A stretch of 64,000 nt of DNA from Leifsonia xyli. Lineage in GTDB: Bacteria; Actinomycetota; Actinomycetes; Actinomycetales; Microbacteriaceae. The number at the start of each line of letters is the position of its first letter. The first letter of the stretch is position 1. Position numbers and translations under genes: made by a program. The notes below the pieces were generated by a model that was given only the letters and a program-made list of their open reading frames with translations, was not told where the DNA came from and ran no database searches. Positions 11,447 through 20,489 of this stretch are shown piece by piece. The stretch is taken from NCBI GenBank assembly GCA_003243275.1, contig QFQR01000002.1, forward strand, positions 248,001-312,000. Reading direction: 5' to 3'.

Positions 11447-13006
11447 ATGACCTCATCCCGTCGCCTCGGTGCCCTCGCGGCGGTGCTCTCGGCCGCTCTC
11501 CTGCTCTCCGGATGCGGCATCCTGCCGTTCATCCCGAAGGCGGGCGGCGGCGACGACCGCCCCGGCCCGACCGGCGAGCAGGTCGCGGCCGAGCTTGAGA
11601 AGTTCTACACGCAGAAGCTCGACTGGTCCGGATGCGGCGGGAGCGGCATCGACTGCACCACGGTGATGGTGCCGCTGGATTGGGCCGACCCGACGGGCGA
11701 GACCATCGAGCTCGGTGTCGCCCGGCACAAGGCAGACGGCACCCCGCTCGGCTCGCTGCTCATCAACCCCGGCGGCCCGGGCGGCTCCGGCTACGACTTC
11801 GTGCGCGATTCGGTCGACTACATCGTGACCCCGGATGTGCTCGCGAAGTACGACGTGATCGGCTTCGACCCTCGCGGCGTCAACCAGTCCACGCCGATCG
11901 CCTGCTACACCGACTCGGCCGACCAGGACGAGTGGCTCTACGGCACCTATTCCTCCGCCTACGGCACCCAGGGCTGGTTCGACGAGCTCACCGGGCGCGC
12001 GAAGACCTGGGCTGCCGCCTGCGAGAAGAACACCGGGGCGCTCCTCGGCCAGCTCGACGCCGCATCCGTCGCACGCGACATGGACGTCATCCGGGCCGTG
12101 CTCGGCGACAAGAAGCTCAGCTACCTGGGCTACTCCTACGGCACCTACCTCGGCACGATGTACGCCGAACTGTTCCCCGAGAAGGTGGGACGCCTCGTGC
12201 TCGACGGCGCGGTCGACCCGACCGTCGGCGACCTCGACGCCCTCGCCACCCAGATGGCGGGCTTCGATTCCGGGCTGCGCGCCTACATGGAGTCGTGTCT
12301 CGCGAAGTCGGGCTGCCCGTTCGCCGGGAGCACGGATGCGGCGCTGAAGTCGGTGAGGCAGATGCTCGACACCGTCGACGCGCGGCGCTTCACGGCATCC
12401 GACGGGCGCGTGCTCGATTCGGCGACGGTGGCGACCGGCATCATCTACAACCTCTACTCGGAGAGTTCCTGGCCGAACCTCTCCGAGCTGTTCACGCAGC
12501 TGCGCAAGGGTGACGCCGACACGGTGTTCAGCTACGCGGATGCCTACAACGGTCGCCAGTCCGACGGCAGCTACCCCGACAACTCGATGGACATCTACAC
12601 CGCCGTCACCTGCGACGAGGGCACCCTCGCCACCGACGGCGTCGACGTGTTCGCGGGCCTCGACAAGATCGACGCGGCCGCCCCGATCCTCGGCCGCTAC
12701 GCCGCCTACGACGACTACGCGATCCTGAAGGCGGTGTGCTCCAACTGGCCGGCACCGCGCGCCGAGCTGCCGACGACCTTCACGGCCGACGGCGCGGCAC
12801 CGATCATGGTGATCGGCACCACGAACGACCCCGCGACCCCCTACGCGAACGCGAAGTCGCTCGCGAAGCAGCTCTCGAGCGGTTTCCTCGTCACCTACAA
12901 CGGCGAGGGGCACACGATCTACGCGCAGGGCGTGAGCTGCATCGACGACACCGTCGACGCCTACCTGATCTCGGGCACGGTTCCCCGCGCGGATCCACAG
13001 TGCTGA
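11447..13006 (+). CDS. Lipoprotein alpha/beta hydrolase, TAP-like peptidase
   Basis: A 519-residue exported lipoprotein: the signal peptide ends in the lipobox LLSG-C with the acylated cysteine at residue 23. The hydrolase fold shows the oxyanion region INPGGPGGSGYDF and the nucleophile elbow GYSYG with serine about residue 230, plus a C-terminal TAP-like segment (IMVIGTTNDPATPYANA, then GEGHTIY with the catalytic His). The family includes the mycelium-associated tripeptidyl aminopeptidases of Streptomyces, so cleavage of N-terminal peptides outside the membrane is likely. Confidence 0.85.
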   Translation: MTSSRRLGALAAVLSAALLLSGCGILPFIPKAGGGDDRPGPTGEQVAAELEKFYTQKLDWSGCGGSGIDCTTVMVPLDWADPTGETIELGVARHKADGTPLGSLLINPGGPGGSGYDFVRDSVDYIVTPDVLAKYDVIGFDPRGVNQSTPIACYTDSADQDEWLYGTYSSAYGTQGWFDELTGRAKTWAAACEKNTGALLGQLDAASVARDMDVIRAVLGDKKLSYLGYSYGTYLGTMYAELFPEKVGRLVLDGAVDPTVGDLDALATQMAGFDSGLRAYMESCLAKSGCPFAGSTDAALKSVRQMLDTVDARRFTASDGRVLDSATVATGIIYNLYSESSWPNLSELFTQLRKGDADTVFSYADAYNGRQSDGSYPDNSMDIYTAVTCDEGTLATDGVDVFAGLDKIDAAAPILGRYAAYDDYAILKAVCSNWPAPRAELPTTFTADGAAPIMVIGTTNDPATPYANAKSLAKQLSSGFLVTYNGEGHTIYAQGVSCIDDTVDAYLISGTVPRADPQC

Positions 13007-13025
13007 GGCTCCGGAAGCGGATGCG

Positions 13026-14264
13026 GTGAGCCGCCGCCTCACCCTCCTGTTCGCGGCCTTCGAGGCGCTGCTGGTCGTCGCGATCGGGGTCGCGATCCCG
13101 CTGCTGTTCGCCACGGTGCTGTGGGCGGTCCAGTTCGGCTTCGGCCCGGACTGGATCGGGTTCTGGCGGGCCGCGGTCGACGTGTGGCTCATCGGTCACG
13201 GCGTCGACGTGACCTTCGTGCTCGACGAGCTGACCGCGGTCACGATCGGCGCCCCCGCCGGAACCGTGGTGCTCGTGTCGATCGCGGCGCTCGGCTTCGC
13301 GCTGCTCACCCTCGCGCTCGGGGTGCGGGCGGGGGCCCGCGTCGCCGAGACGGGCCACCGGCTGCTCGGCGAGCTCACCGCGCTCTTCGTCTTCGGCGCC
13401 CTCTCGCTGCTGCTCACCCTCTCGGCCGTGCATCCGGCGGCGCGCCCCTCGATCTGGCAGGGCGCGCTGCTGCCCGCGCTCGTGTTCGGGGGGGGACTCG
13501 TGCTCGGGGTGCTCCGCTCGGATGCCGACCACGGCGTCACGGCGGGAGGCCGGTTCGCGCGGTGGACGGCGGCCTGGAGCCCGCGGGTGCGCGCCTCGCT
13601 CGTGGCATCCCTCAAGGCCGGCACGGCATCCGTGATGCTCGTGCTCGTCGCGAGCGCGGTGGCGGCGACCGTCGTGGTGGCGGTCGGCTACGCGCAGATG
13701 ATCCGCATGTACGAGGCGCTCCACACGGAGGTGCTCGGCGGTGCGGTGCTGACGGCGGGGCAGTTCGCCTTCATCCCGAACCTCGTCATCTGGACCGCGT
13801 CGTGGTTCGCCGGGCCGGGTTTCGCGCTCGGCGTGGGCTCGCAGGTGTCGCCGCTCGGCACGACGGTGGGGCCGCTGCCGACGATCCCGATTCTCGGGGC
13901 ACTGCCGCAGGGCGAGCTGTCGCTCGGCTTCGTGGGGCTCGCGGTGCCGATCGTCGCGGCGTTCCTCGCGGCGGTCGCCGTGCGGCCGGCTCTCGTGCGC
14001 GCTCTCGGCGACGGATCGCGGCTCGCCTGGTCGGCGTTCGTCACGCTCGCCGGGGCGCTGGTCGGCGGGCTGCTGTTCGGCGCGCTCGCGGCGGCATCCG
14101 CGGGGGGCCTCGGCCCCGGCCGCTTCAGCCAGCTCGGCCCCGACCCGGTCGCGGTGGGGCTGGCCTCCGCTCTCGAGTTCGCGATCGGGCTGGCGCTCGG
14201 CTTCGCCGCCGGCTCCGTCACGCTCCCCTCCTTGCGCCGCGCCCGCCCTCCCGCCGCCGACTAG
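13026..14264 (+). CDS. Polytopic membrane protein, DUF6350-like
   Basis: A 412-residue, very hydrophobic protein with about ten predicted transmembrane helices and no soluble domain. It starts with GTG at 13026, 20 bp after the hydrolase gene. A protein of this type is regularly found just upstream of purN in actinobacteria, and its arrangement of segments (GHGVDVTFVLDELTAVTIGAP, FIPNLVIWTASWFAGPGFALG) matches what I recall as DUF6350. Function is unknown. Confidence 0.7.
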   Translation: MSRRLTLLFAAFEALLVVAIGVAIPLLFATVLWAVQFGFGPDWIGFWRAAVDVWLIGHGVDVTFVLDELTAVTIGAPAGTVVLVSIAALGFALLTLALGVRAGARVAETGHRLLGELTALFVFGALSLLLTLSAVHPAARPSIWQGALLPALVFGGGLVLGVLRSDADHGVTAGGRFARWTAAWSPRVRASLVASLKAGTASVMLVLVASAVAATVVVAVGYAQMIRMYEALHTEVLGGAVLTAGQFAFIPNLVIWTASWFAGPGFALGVGSQVSPLGTTVGPLPTIPILGALPQGELSLGFVGLAVPIVAAFLAAVAVRPALVRALGDGSRLAWSAFVTLAGALVGGLLFGALAAASAGGLGPGRFSQLGPDPVAVGLASALEFAIGLALGFAAGSVTLPSLRRARPPAAD

Positions 14265-14286
14265 TCGCCCCGCCCGCCCCGCGGCC

Positions 14287-14388
14287 GAACCCGCCCCGCC
14301 TGCTCGCCCGCGACGCGGCCGAGCCCGCCCCGCCCTCCCGCCCGCGGCCCGGCAGAGCCCGCCCCGCCCTCCCGCCCGCGACCCGGCA
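14287..14388. repeat. 34-bp tandem repeat, three units
   Basis: Three head-to-tail 34-bp units (14287-14320, 14321-14354, 14355-14388) built on GAGCCCGCCCCGCCCTCCCG. Units 2 and 3 differ by a single base and unit 1 is more diverged. They occupy most of the gap between the membrane protein and purN. Confidence 0.85.
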
Positions 14389-14398
14389 GAACCCCGCT

Positions 14399-14433
14399 GG
14401 TTGAGTAGCCCGCGAAGCGGGCGTATCGAAACC
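14399..14433. repeat. Dispersed 35-bp intergenic repeat, copy 1
   Basis: The unit starts GGTTGAGTAGCCCGC and ends GTATCGAAACC, with an internal GCCCGC/GCGGGC hairpin. A second copy with one difference lies at 25076-25110. It sits directly before purN. Confidence 0.85.
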
Positions 14434-14474
14434 ACGCGCGGGGCACCCCCACCCCCAGCCGGTAGGCTGGCCGG

Positions 14475-15062
14475 GTGCTGCGGGTCGTCGTCCTCATCTC
14501 CGGGGGTGGCTCCAACCTCCGCGCCGTCCTCGACGTCGCGCAGGATGCCGACTTCCCGGCCCGTGTGGTCGCGGTCGGTGCCGACCGGCAGGCCGACGGG
14601 CTCGCCCACGCGGAGGCGTTCGGCATCCCGAGCTTCGTCGTGCCGTTCACCTCGTTCGCAAGCCGCGAGGCGTGGGGCGACGAGCTGCTCGAGCAGCTGC
14701 GCGAGTGGCAGCCGGATCTCGTGGTGCTGTCGGGGCTCATGAAGCTGCTGCCGCAGCAGGTGGTGGCCGAGTTCGCGCCGGCGATCATCAACACGCATCC
14801 GGCGTACCTGCCCGAGTTCCCGGGCGCCCACGGGGTGCGCGACGCGCTCGCGGCGGGCGTCACCGAGACGGGCGCGAGCGTCATCGTCGTCGACGACGGG
14901 GTCGACTCGGGTCCGATCCTCGCCCAGCGGCGCGTGCCGATCGAGCCGGGCGACACCGAGCACACCCTCCACGAACGCATCAAGCCGGTCGAGCGCGAGC
15001 TGCTGATCCAGACCGTGCGCGACATCGCGACCGGCGCCATCACCTTGAAGGACTACTCATGA
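14475..15062 (+). CDS. purN: Phosphoribosylglycinamide formyltransferase
   Basis: Transfers a formyl group from 10-formyl-tetrahydrofolate to GAR in purine synthesis. The 195-residue protein begins at GTG 14475 ([15 protein letters not shown]). The motifs are the phosphate-binding [12 protein letters not shown], the catalytic [20 protein letters not shown] with the Asn/His pair, and [12 protein letters not shown] with the catalytic Asp. Its stop codon overlaps the purH start (ATGA), so the two are translationally coupled. Confidence 0.96.
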   Translation: MLRVVVLISGGGSNLRAVLDVAQDADFPARVVAVGADRQADGLAHAEAFGIPSFVVPFTSFASREAWGDELLEQLREWQPDLVVLSGLMKLLPQQVVAEFAPAIINTHPAYLPEFPGAHGVRDALAAGVTETGASVIVVDDGVDSGPILAQRRVPIEPGDTEHTLHERIKPVERELLIQTVRDIATGAITLKDYS

Positions 15063-16699
15063 GCGGCCCCGCCATCGACCCCGCCCTCTACCGCGAACGC
15101 GACCGGGTGCCGATCCGTCGCGCCCTCGTCGCCGTCTCCGACAAGACCGGCCTCGTCGAGCTGGCCCGTGCCCTCGCCGACGCCGGCGTCGAGATCGTCT
15201 CCACGGGCGGCACCTCGAAGGCGATCGCGGATGCCGGCATCCCGGTCACCCAGATCGGCGACCTCACGGGCTTCCCCGAGCACCTCGACGGCCGCGTGCG
15301 CACCCTACACCCGAAGGTGCACTCGGGCCTGCTCGCCGACCTGCGGCTCGAGAGCCACGAGGCCGAGCTCGCGAGCTTCGGCATCGAGCCCTTCGAGCTC
15401 GTCGTCGTCAACCTCTACCCCTTCGCCGAGACGGTCGCCTCGGGCGCCGAACCGGATGCCGTGATCGAGCAGATCGATATCGGCGGCCCCGCCATGGTGC
15501 GGGCCTCGGCGAAGAACCATGCCAACGTCGCGGTCGTCGTCTCGCCCGCACGGTATCCGGAGGTCGTGGCCGCCCTCACCGCGGGCGGCACCACGCTCGC
15601 CGAGCGCTACCGGTTCGCGCGTGAGGCGTTCCGCCACACCGCGGACTACGACCAGGCGGTCGCCGGCTGGTTCGAGAGCCGCGCACCGCTCGCCGCGGAG
15701 GCAGACTGGCGTATCGAGCTCGGTGCGACGCCCCCCGCATCCGCCGCGCCGGGCTCGCCGGAGTTCCGTGAGTCGTTCCGGCTCGAGGGCACCCTTGTGG
15801 CGGGGCTGCGCTACGGCGAGAACTCGCACCAGGGCGCGGCGCTCTACGAGGTGCCCGGTTCCGCCGGCATCGCCCAGGCGACCCAGCACGGCGGCAAGGA
15901 GATGTCGTACAACAACTACGTCGACGCGGATGCCGCCCTCCGTGCCGCCTACGACCATGCGGCCCCGGCGGTGGCGATCATCAAACACGCGAACCCGTGC
16001 GGCATCGCGACCGCCGACACGATCGCGGAGGCGCACGCGCTCGCCCACGCGTGCGATCCGGTGTCCGCCTACGGCGGCGTGATCGCCGCCAACCGCGTCA
16101 TCACGAAGGCGGCGGCGGAGTCGATCGCCCCGATCTTCACCGAGGTCGTCGTGGCGCCCGGCTTCGAGCCGGAGGCGCTGGCGATCCTGCAGGCGAAGAA
16201 GAACCTGCGCCTCCTGGAGCTGCCGGCCGGGTACCGCCGTGAGCCCGCCGAGCTCAAGCAGATCTCGGGCGGTGTGCTCATCCAGGAGCTCGATGCCCGC
16301 TTCGCCGAGCCGTCGACGTGGACGCTCGCGGCGGGTGAGGCCGCGGATGCCGCCACGCTCGCCGACCTGGAGTTCGCCTGGCGTGCGGTGCGCGCGGTCA
16401 AGTCGAACGCGATCCTGCTCGCCTCGGGCGGCGCCTCCGTCGGCGTCGGCATGGGGCAGGTCAACCGTGTCGACTCGTGCACGCTCGCGGTGCAGCGGGC
16501 GGGGGAGCGGGCGGCCGGGTCGGTCGCCGCATCCGACGCCTTCTTCCCCTTCGACGACGGCCCCCGCATCCTGCTGGAGGCGGGCGTGAAGGCCATCGTG
16601 CAGCCGGGCGGCTCCATCCGCGACGAGGATGTCATCGCGGCCTGCGCCGAGTACGGCGTCACCCTCTACCTCACGGGCGAGCGCCACTTCTTCCACTGA
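15059..16699 (+). CDS. purH: Bifunctional AICAR transformylase/IMP cyclohydrolase
   Basis: Catalyses the last two steps to IMP. The protein has 546 residues, starting at the ATG overlapping the purN stop. The N-terminal cyclohydrolase (MGS-like) domain has [23 protein letters not shown] and [15 protein letters not shown]. The C-terminal transformylase has [27 protein letters not shown], and ends [10 protein letters not shown]. The length is close to the usual 510-540 residues, with a short N-terminal extension. The substrate AICAR (ZMP) is the ligand of the riboswitch found upstream of glyA in this window. Confidence 0.97.
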   Translation: MSGPAIDPALYRERDRVPIRRALVAVSDKTGLVELARALADAGVEIVSTGGTSKAIADAGIPVTQIGDLTGFPEHLDGRVRTLHPKVHSGLLADLRLESHEAELASFGIEPFELVVVNLYPFAETVASGAEPDAVIEQIDIGGPAMVRASAKNHANVAVVVSPARYPEVVAALTAGGTTLAERYRFAREAFRHTADYDQAVAGWFESRAPLAAEADWRIELGATPPASAAPGSPEFRESFRLEGTLVAGLRYGENSHQGAALYEVPGSAGIAQATQHGGKEMSYNNYVDADAALRAAYDHAAPAVAIIKHANPCGIATADTIAEAHALAHACDPVSAYGGVIAANRVITKAAAESIAPIFTEVVVAPGFEPEALAILQAKKNLRLLELPAGYRREPAELKQISGGVLIQELDARFAEPSTWTLAAGEAADAATLADLEFAWRAVRAVKSNAILLASGGASVGVGMGQVNRVDSCTLAVQRAGERAAGSVAASDAFFPFDDGPRILLEAGVKAIVQPGGSIRDEDVIAACAEYGVTLYLTGERHFFH

Positions 16700-16752
16700 T
16701 TGTCGGGCGCTGCACCCGCCCGCGCCCGTGTCCGCATCCGCCCGCCTGGTCG

Positions 16753-16841
16753 TGCCGAAAATGCAGGAGAAACCGGGCGTGTCACTTCGCGCATCCGCGC
16801 GGATACGGGGACACGGGCCAGCTTCTCCTGCATTTTCGACA
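16753..16841. repeat. 89-bp palindromic element, family A, copy 1
   Basis: 18-bp arms at 16753-16770 and 16824-16841 (GCCGAAAATGCAGGAGA against TCTCCTGCATTTTCGAC, one mismatch) flank a 53-base core. Copies with identical 18-53-18 geometry lie at 52230-52318 and 63061-63149. The core begins next to one arm with CCGGGCGTGTC. It occupies the gap between the convergent purH and purine permease genes; the rest of the gap (to 16915) is low-complexity GC-rich sequence. Confidence 0.9.
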
Positions 16842-16915
16842 CAAGCGCACGGGATGCGGGCGCATCGGATGCGGGCGCGGCGCGCGGCGGGGATGCGGGT
16901 GCGGGGTGCGGCGGC

Positions 16916-18316
16916 TCAGCCGGCGAAGAGCGCCTCCAGGGGCCCGCGCGCGAAGTAGAGCACGAAGCCCGCGGCGACCACCCACAGCAGTGGATGGATG
17001 GTCTTTGCGCGCCCGCTCAGCGCGTTGACGACCACCCAGCTGACGAAGCCCGCACCGATGCCGTTGGCGATCGAGTAGGTCATCGGCATGACGGTGGCGG
17101 TGAGGAACACCGGAAGCAGCACCCGGAAGTCGGTGAAGTCGATGTGCTTGATCTGCGACAGCATCATCGCCCCGACGAGCACCAGCGCGGCCGCCGCGAC
17201 GGCGCCGGGCACGAGCGAGGTGATGGGGGTGATGAACATCGCCAGCAGGAACAGCACACCGGTCACGACGGTCGCGAAGCCGGTGCGCGCCCCCTCGCCG
17301 ATGCCCGATCCCGACTCGATGAACACCGTCGCCGAGGAGGACGAGGTGCTGCCGCCGACGACCGCGCCGACGCCCTCGACGACGAGGGCCGACTTGATCC
17401 GCGGGAAGTCGCCCTTCGCATCCGCGAGGCCCGCCTCCTTGGCGAGGCCCGTCATGGTGCCCATCGCGTCGAAGAAGTTCGAGAACACGAGCGTGAAGAC
17501 GAACATGATGAGCGCGACGACGCCCACCTTGCCGAGGTCGAACCCGAAATCGACCGCGCCGATGAGGCTGAGGTCGGGCAGCGCGACGATGCCGTTCGCG
17601 AAGCCGAAGTCGAGACCGAACGGCCAGATCAGGTTGAGGATCGCGGCGAGCACCGTGCCCGCGACGAGGGCGATCAGGATGGCGCCCTTCACCTTGAGCG
17701 AGATGAGCACGCCGCCGAGCAGCAGGGTGATGACGAACACGACGGTCGCGAGCGAGGCGACCGAACCGCCCTGGCCGAGGTCGACGGGCGGTGAGCCGCC
17801 CTCGGTCGGGGTCACGAAGCCGGCGTTGACGAAGCCGATGAAGGCGATGAACAGGCCGATGCCGACCGTGATCGCGAGCTTCAGCTGCACGGGCACGGCG
17901 TCGAAGATGAGCTTCCGCAGACCGGTCGCGGCCAGCAGCACGATGATGAGACCGTTGATGACGACGAGCGCCATCGCCTCCCGCCAGCTCACCTGCCCCA
18001 CCACGGTGAAGGCGAGGAAGGCGTTGATGCCGAGGCCCGCGGCGAAGGCGAACGGCAGGCGCGTGATGATGCCGAACAGGATCGTCATGACGCCGGCGGT
18101 GAGGGCGGTGCTCGCGGCGACCGCCGCACCCGGCAGGGTGTCGCCGTTGACATCCGGGGTGCTCAGGATGATGGGGTTCAGGATCACGATGTAGGCCATC
18201 GTGACGAAGGTGACGAGTCCGCCCCGGATCTCGGTGCCGATCGTCGAGCCGCGCTCGCTGATCTGGAAGAAGCGGTCGAGGGCCGCGCTGGGCCGCGTGG
18301 GCGTGGTGGTGGTCAC
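16916..18316 (-). CDS. Purine permease, AzgA-like NCS2 family
   Basis: A 466-residue polytopic transporter. The GTG start at 18316 lies three bases after GGAGGA, which decides it against longer versions. It carries the family motifs TFVTMAYIVILNPIIL in helix 1, a fully hydrophobic 12-14 helix layout, and VVGGSTSSSSATVFIESGSGIGEGARTG, which is the NCS2 substrate region. AzgA-type members import hypoxanthine, guanine or adenine by proton symport. The position next to purH fits purine economy, although the genes are convergent and not an operon. Confidence 0.88.
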   Translation of the reverse strand: MTTTTPTRPSAALDRFFQISERGSTIGTEIRGGLVTFVTMAYIVILNPIILSTPDVNGDTLPGAAVAASTALTAGVMTILFGIITRLPFAFAAGLGINAFLAFTVVGQVSWREAMALVVINGLIIVLLAATGLRKLIFDAVPVQLKLAITVGIGLFIAFIGFVNAGFVTPTEGGSPPVDLGQGGSVASLATVVFVITLLLGGVLISLKVKGAILIALVAGTVLAAILNLIWPFGLDFGFANGIVALPDLSLIGAVDFGFDLGKVGVVALIMFVFTLVFSNFFDAMGTMTGLAKEAGLADAKGDFPRIKSALVVEGVGAVVGGSTSSSSATVFIESGSGIGEGARTGFATVVTGVLFLLAMFITPITSLVPGAVAAAALVLVGAMMLSQIKHIDFTDFRVLLPVFLTATVMPMTYSIANGIGAGFVSWVVVNALSGRAKTIHPLLWVVAAGFVLYFARGPLEALFAG

Positions 18317-18405
18317 AGATCCTCCGGTTCTCGGTGCGCAGAGCGTCGCTGCCGTGGCGCCGATTCTAGCGGCGCGGCGATCCGAGCATCCGCGCTGATC
18401 GGATG

Positions 18406-18434
18406 TTGCACTCGGCCGGATGCGGGCATAGCCT
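18406..18434 (+). promoter_or_regulatory. Candidate promoter of leader/ABC operon
   Basis: TTGCAC (18406-18411) and TAGCCT (18429-18434) are separated by 17 bases. It lies about 50 bases upstream of the leader ORF and about 230 bases upstream of the first ABC gene. The -10 box is a weak match. Confidence 0.4.
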
Positions 18435-18484
18435 GTAAGGCTGCCCGGCACCGGGCACATCGGTTCGCACCCCGAGGAGGCATC

Positions 18485-18559
18485 ATGACGAACATCGGCA
18501 CCACGAGCCCTGTCGAGGCTGCGACGCCGGCGGCCGCCTCCCACCCGCGACACCGCTAG
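18485..18559 (+). CDS. Candidate 24-residue leader peptide
   Basis: A short ORF (MTNIGTTSPVEAATPAAASH then PRHR and TAG) preceded by a near-perfect Shine-Dalgarno GAGGAGG seven bases upstream, the strongest ribosome site in the vicinity. It ends about 100 bases before the ABC exporter gene and is followed by two hairpins. It resembles regulatory uORFs that control resistance transporters by ribosome stalling. There is no direct evidence of translation. Confidence 0.5.
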   Translation: MTNIGTTSPVEAATPAAASHPRHR

Positions 18560-18582
18560 CGGCAGCGACCGCCCGCCGTTCA

Positions 18583-18603
18583 CGACGGATCCGGAATCCG
18601 TCG
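18583..18603 (+). promoter_or_regulatory. Leader hairpin 1
   Basis: The perfect 8-bp inverted repeat CGACGGAT / ATCCGTCG with a 5-base loop starts 23 bases after the leader ORF stop. It could act as an antiterminator or pause element together with the next hairpin. Confidence 0.5.
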
Positions 18604-18626
18604 ACCTCTCTCCACGTCCCACCTCT

Positions 18627-18653
18627 CGCGCCGTCGTCGGCGCGCGCTTCTTC
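18627..18653 (+). terminator. Leader hairpin 2, terminator-like
   Basis: The perfect 7-bp stem CGCGCCG / CGGCGCG with a 4-base loop is followed by CGCTTCTTC, a weak pyrimidine tract, 10 bases before the ABC start codon at 18663. It may be an attenuator or may mask the ribosome site. The rest of 18317-18662 holds the promoter and leader listed separately. Confidence 0.45.
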
Positions 18654-18662
18654 GGATGACTC

Positions 18663-20489
18663 ATGCCTGAACAGACCACCTCCGCCGCGCCGAGCCGCGG
18701 CACCGTGCGCACCCTCGCGCGCCTCTATCCCTTCGTGCGCCCGTTCCTCGGTCGCACCATCGTCAGCCTCTTCGTCTACGTCGCCCTCGTGCTCGTCTCG
18801 CTCAGCGTGCCCGTCGTGCTGCAGTGGATCATCGACGGCCCGCTCGCCTCGGGCGACACCGCGCAGGTCTGGCCTGCCGCGGGCATCGTGCTCGCGCTCG
18901 GCGTCGCCGAGGGGCTGCTCATCATGGTGCGCCGCTGGCTCGTGCTGGCGCCGAGCACCCACATCGAGGCGAACATGCGGGGCGCCCTGTACGCGAAGCT
19001 GCAGGATCTGCCGGTCGCCTTCCACGATCGCTGGCAGTCGGGCCAGCTGCTGTCGCGCTCGATGGGCGACCTCGGCACGATCCGCCGCTGGCTCGCGTTC
19101 GGCGTGATCCTGCTGGTCGGCAACGTCGTGGTGATCGTCGTCGGATTCGGCATCCTGTTCACCTGGTCGTGGCAGCTCGCGCTGGTCTTCATCGTCGCGT
19201 CGATCCCGATGTGGGTGGTCGGCTTCCGTTTCGAGCACCGCTATTCGCTGGTCTCGCGGCGCGCGCAGGACCAGCAGGGCGACCTCGCGACGACCGTCGA
19301 GGAGTCGGTGCACGGCATCCGCGTGCTCAAGGCCTTCGGGCGCGGTCGGCACAGCCTCGAGAACTTCCTGCGGCAGGCGGAGGAGCTGCGCGGCACCGAG
19401 CTCGAGAAGGCGCGCTCGATCGCGGGGCTCTGGCTGTGGCTGCTGCTGATCCCGGATGTGGCGTTCGCCCTGTCGCTGCTCGGCGGCGTCGTGCTCGCCG
19501 CGCAGGGCCAGCTGACCGTGGGCGGGCTCATCGCCTTCTTCGCGGCGGCGGCCGTGCTGCGCTGGCCGATCGAGTCGATCGGCTGGCTGCTGTCGATGAC
19601 CTTCGAGACCCGCACCGCCGTGGAGCGCATCTTCGAGGTGCTCGACGAGCCGAACCCGATCCGCGACCCGCAGAACCCGCGACACGTCGCGGAGCCGCGC
19701 GGGCGACTCCGGTTCGAGCGGGTGCACTTCCGCTACCAGGACTCGCCGGCATCCGTTCCCGACCTGCTCGACGACATCGAGCTCGAGCTGGAGCCGGGCG
19801 AGACGATGGCGCTCGTCGGGCTCACCGGTTCGGGCAAGACGACGCTCACCGCGCTCACCACGCGGCTCTACGACGTGACGGGTGGTCGCGTGCTGCTCGA
19901 CGGCGTCGACATCCGCGAGCTCACCCGGGAGGAGTTGCGCGCCCGGATCGCGATGGCGTTCGAGGAGGCGACGCTGTTCTCGGCGTCGGTGCGCGAGAAC
20001 GTGCTGCTGGGGCGTCCCGAGCTCGACCCCCGTTCCGCGGAGGGCGAGGCGGTGCTCGCCGAGGCGCTCGAGATCGCGCAGGCCGACTTCGTGGAGCGCC
20101 TGCCGATGGGTGCCGACACGACGATCGGTGAGGAGGGGATGAGCCTCTCGGGCGGCCAGCGGCAGCGCGTCGCGCTCGCCCGGGCCGTCGCCGCGCGTCC
20201 CTCGGTGCTCGTGCTCGACGATCCGCTCTCGGCCCTCGACGTCGACACCGAGGCACGGGTCGAGGAGGGGCTGCGGCGGGTGCTCGCCGAGACCACCGCG
20301 CTCGTGGTGGCGCACCGCCCGTCGACGGTCATGCTCGCCGACCGGGTGGCGCTGCTCGAACACGGCCGCATCACCGACGTGGGGCGCCACTCCGAGCTGC
20401 TGGCGCGCAATGAGCACTACCGGCACGTGATCTCCTCGCTCGAGGACGACCACCGCACGCAGACCGACACAGAGGAGGTGACCGCATGA
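18663..20489 (+). CDS. ABC exporter half-transporter, degenerate-site subunit
   Basis: A 608-residue type IV ABC exporter: six transmembrane helices in residues 20-310, then an ATPase domain. Walker A is GLTGSGKTT (about residue 387) and the signature is canonical LSGGQ. After Walker B the catalytic glutamate is replaced by Asp ([12 protein letters not shown]), and the switch is AHRPS. Its partner downstream has the complementary change, an altered signature, so the two form a heterodimer with one degenerate and one active ATP site, like TM287/288 or BmrCD. It is probably a multidrug or lipid-like exporter. The last codon overlaps the next gene (ATGA). Confidence 0.92.
   Translation: MPEQTTSAAPSRGTVRTLARLYPFVRPFLGRTIVSLFVYVALVLVSLSVPVVLQWIIDGPLASGDTAQVWPAAGIVLALGVAEGLLIMVRRWLVLAPSTHIEANMRGALYAKLQDLPVAFHDRWQSGQLLSRSMGDLGTIRRWLAFGVILLVGNVVVIVVGFGILFTWSWQLALVFIVASIPMWVVGFRFEHRYSLVSRRAQDQQGDLATTVEESVHGIRVLKAFGRGRHSLENFLRQAEELRGTELEKARSIAGLWLWLLLIPDVAFALSLLGGVVLAAQGQLTVGGLIAFFAAAAVLRWPIESIGWLLSMTFETRTAVERIFEVLDEPNPIRDPQNPRHVAEPRGRLRFERVHFRYQDSPASVPDLLDDIELELEPGETMALVGLTGSGKTTLTALTTRLYDVTGGRVLLDGVDIRELTREELRARIAMAFEEATLFSASVRENVLLGRPELDPRSAEGEAVLAEALEIAQADFVERLPMGADTTIGEEGMSLSGGQRQRVALARAVAARPSVLVLDDPLSALDVDTEARVEEGLRRVLAETTALVVAHRPSTVMLADRVALLEHGRITDVGRHSELLARNEHYRHVISSLEDDHRTQTDTEEVTA

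Noticed and set aside
14287..14388. Tandem repeats as a CRISPR array
   Set aside because: Units are contiguous without spacers and no cas genes are present.
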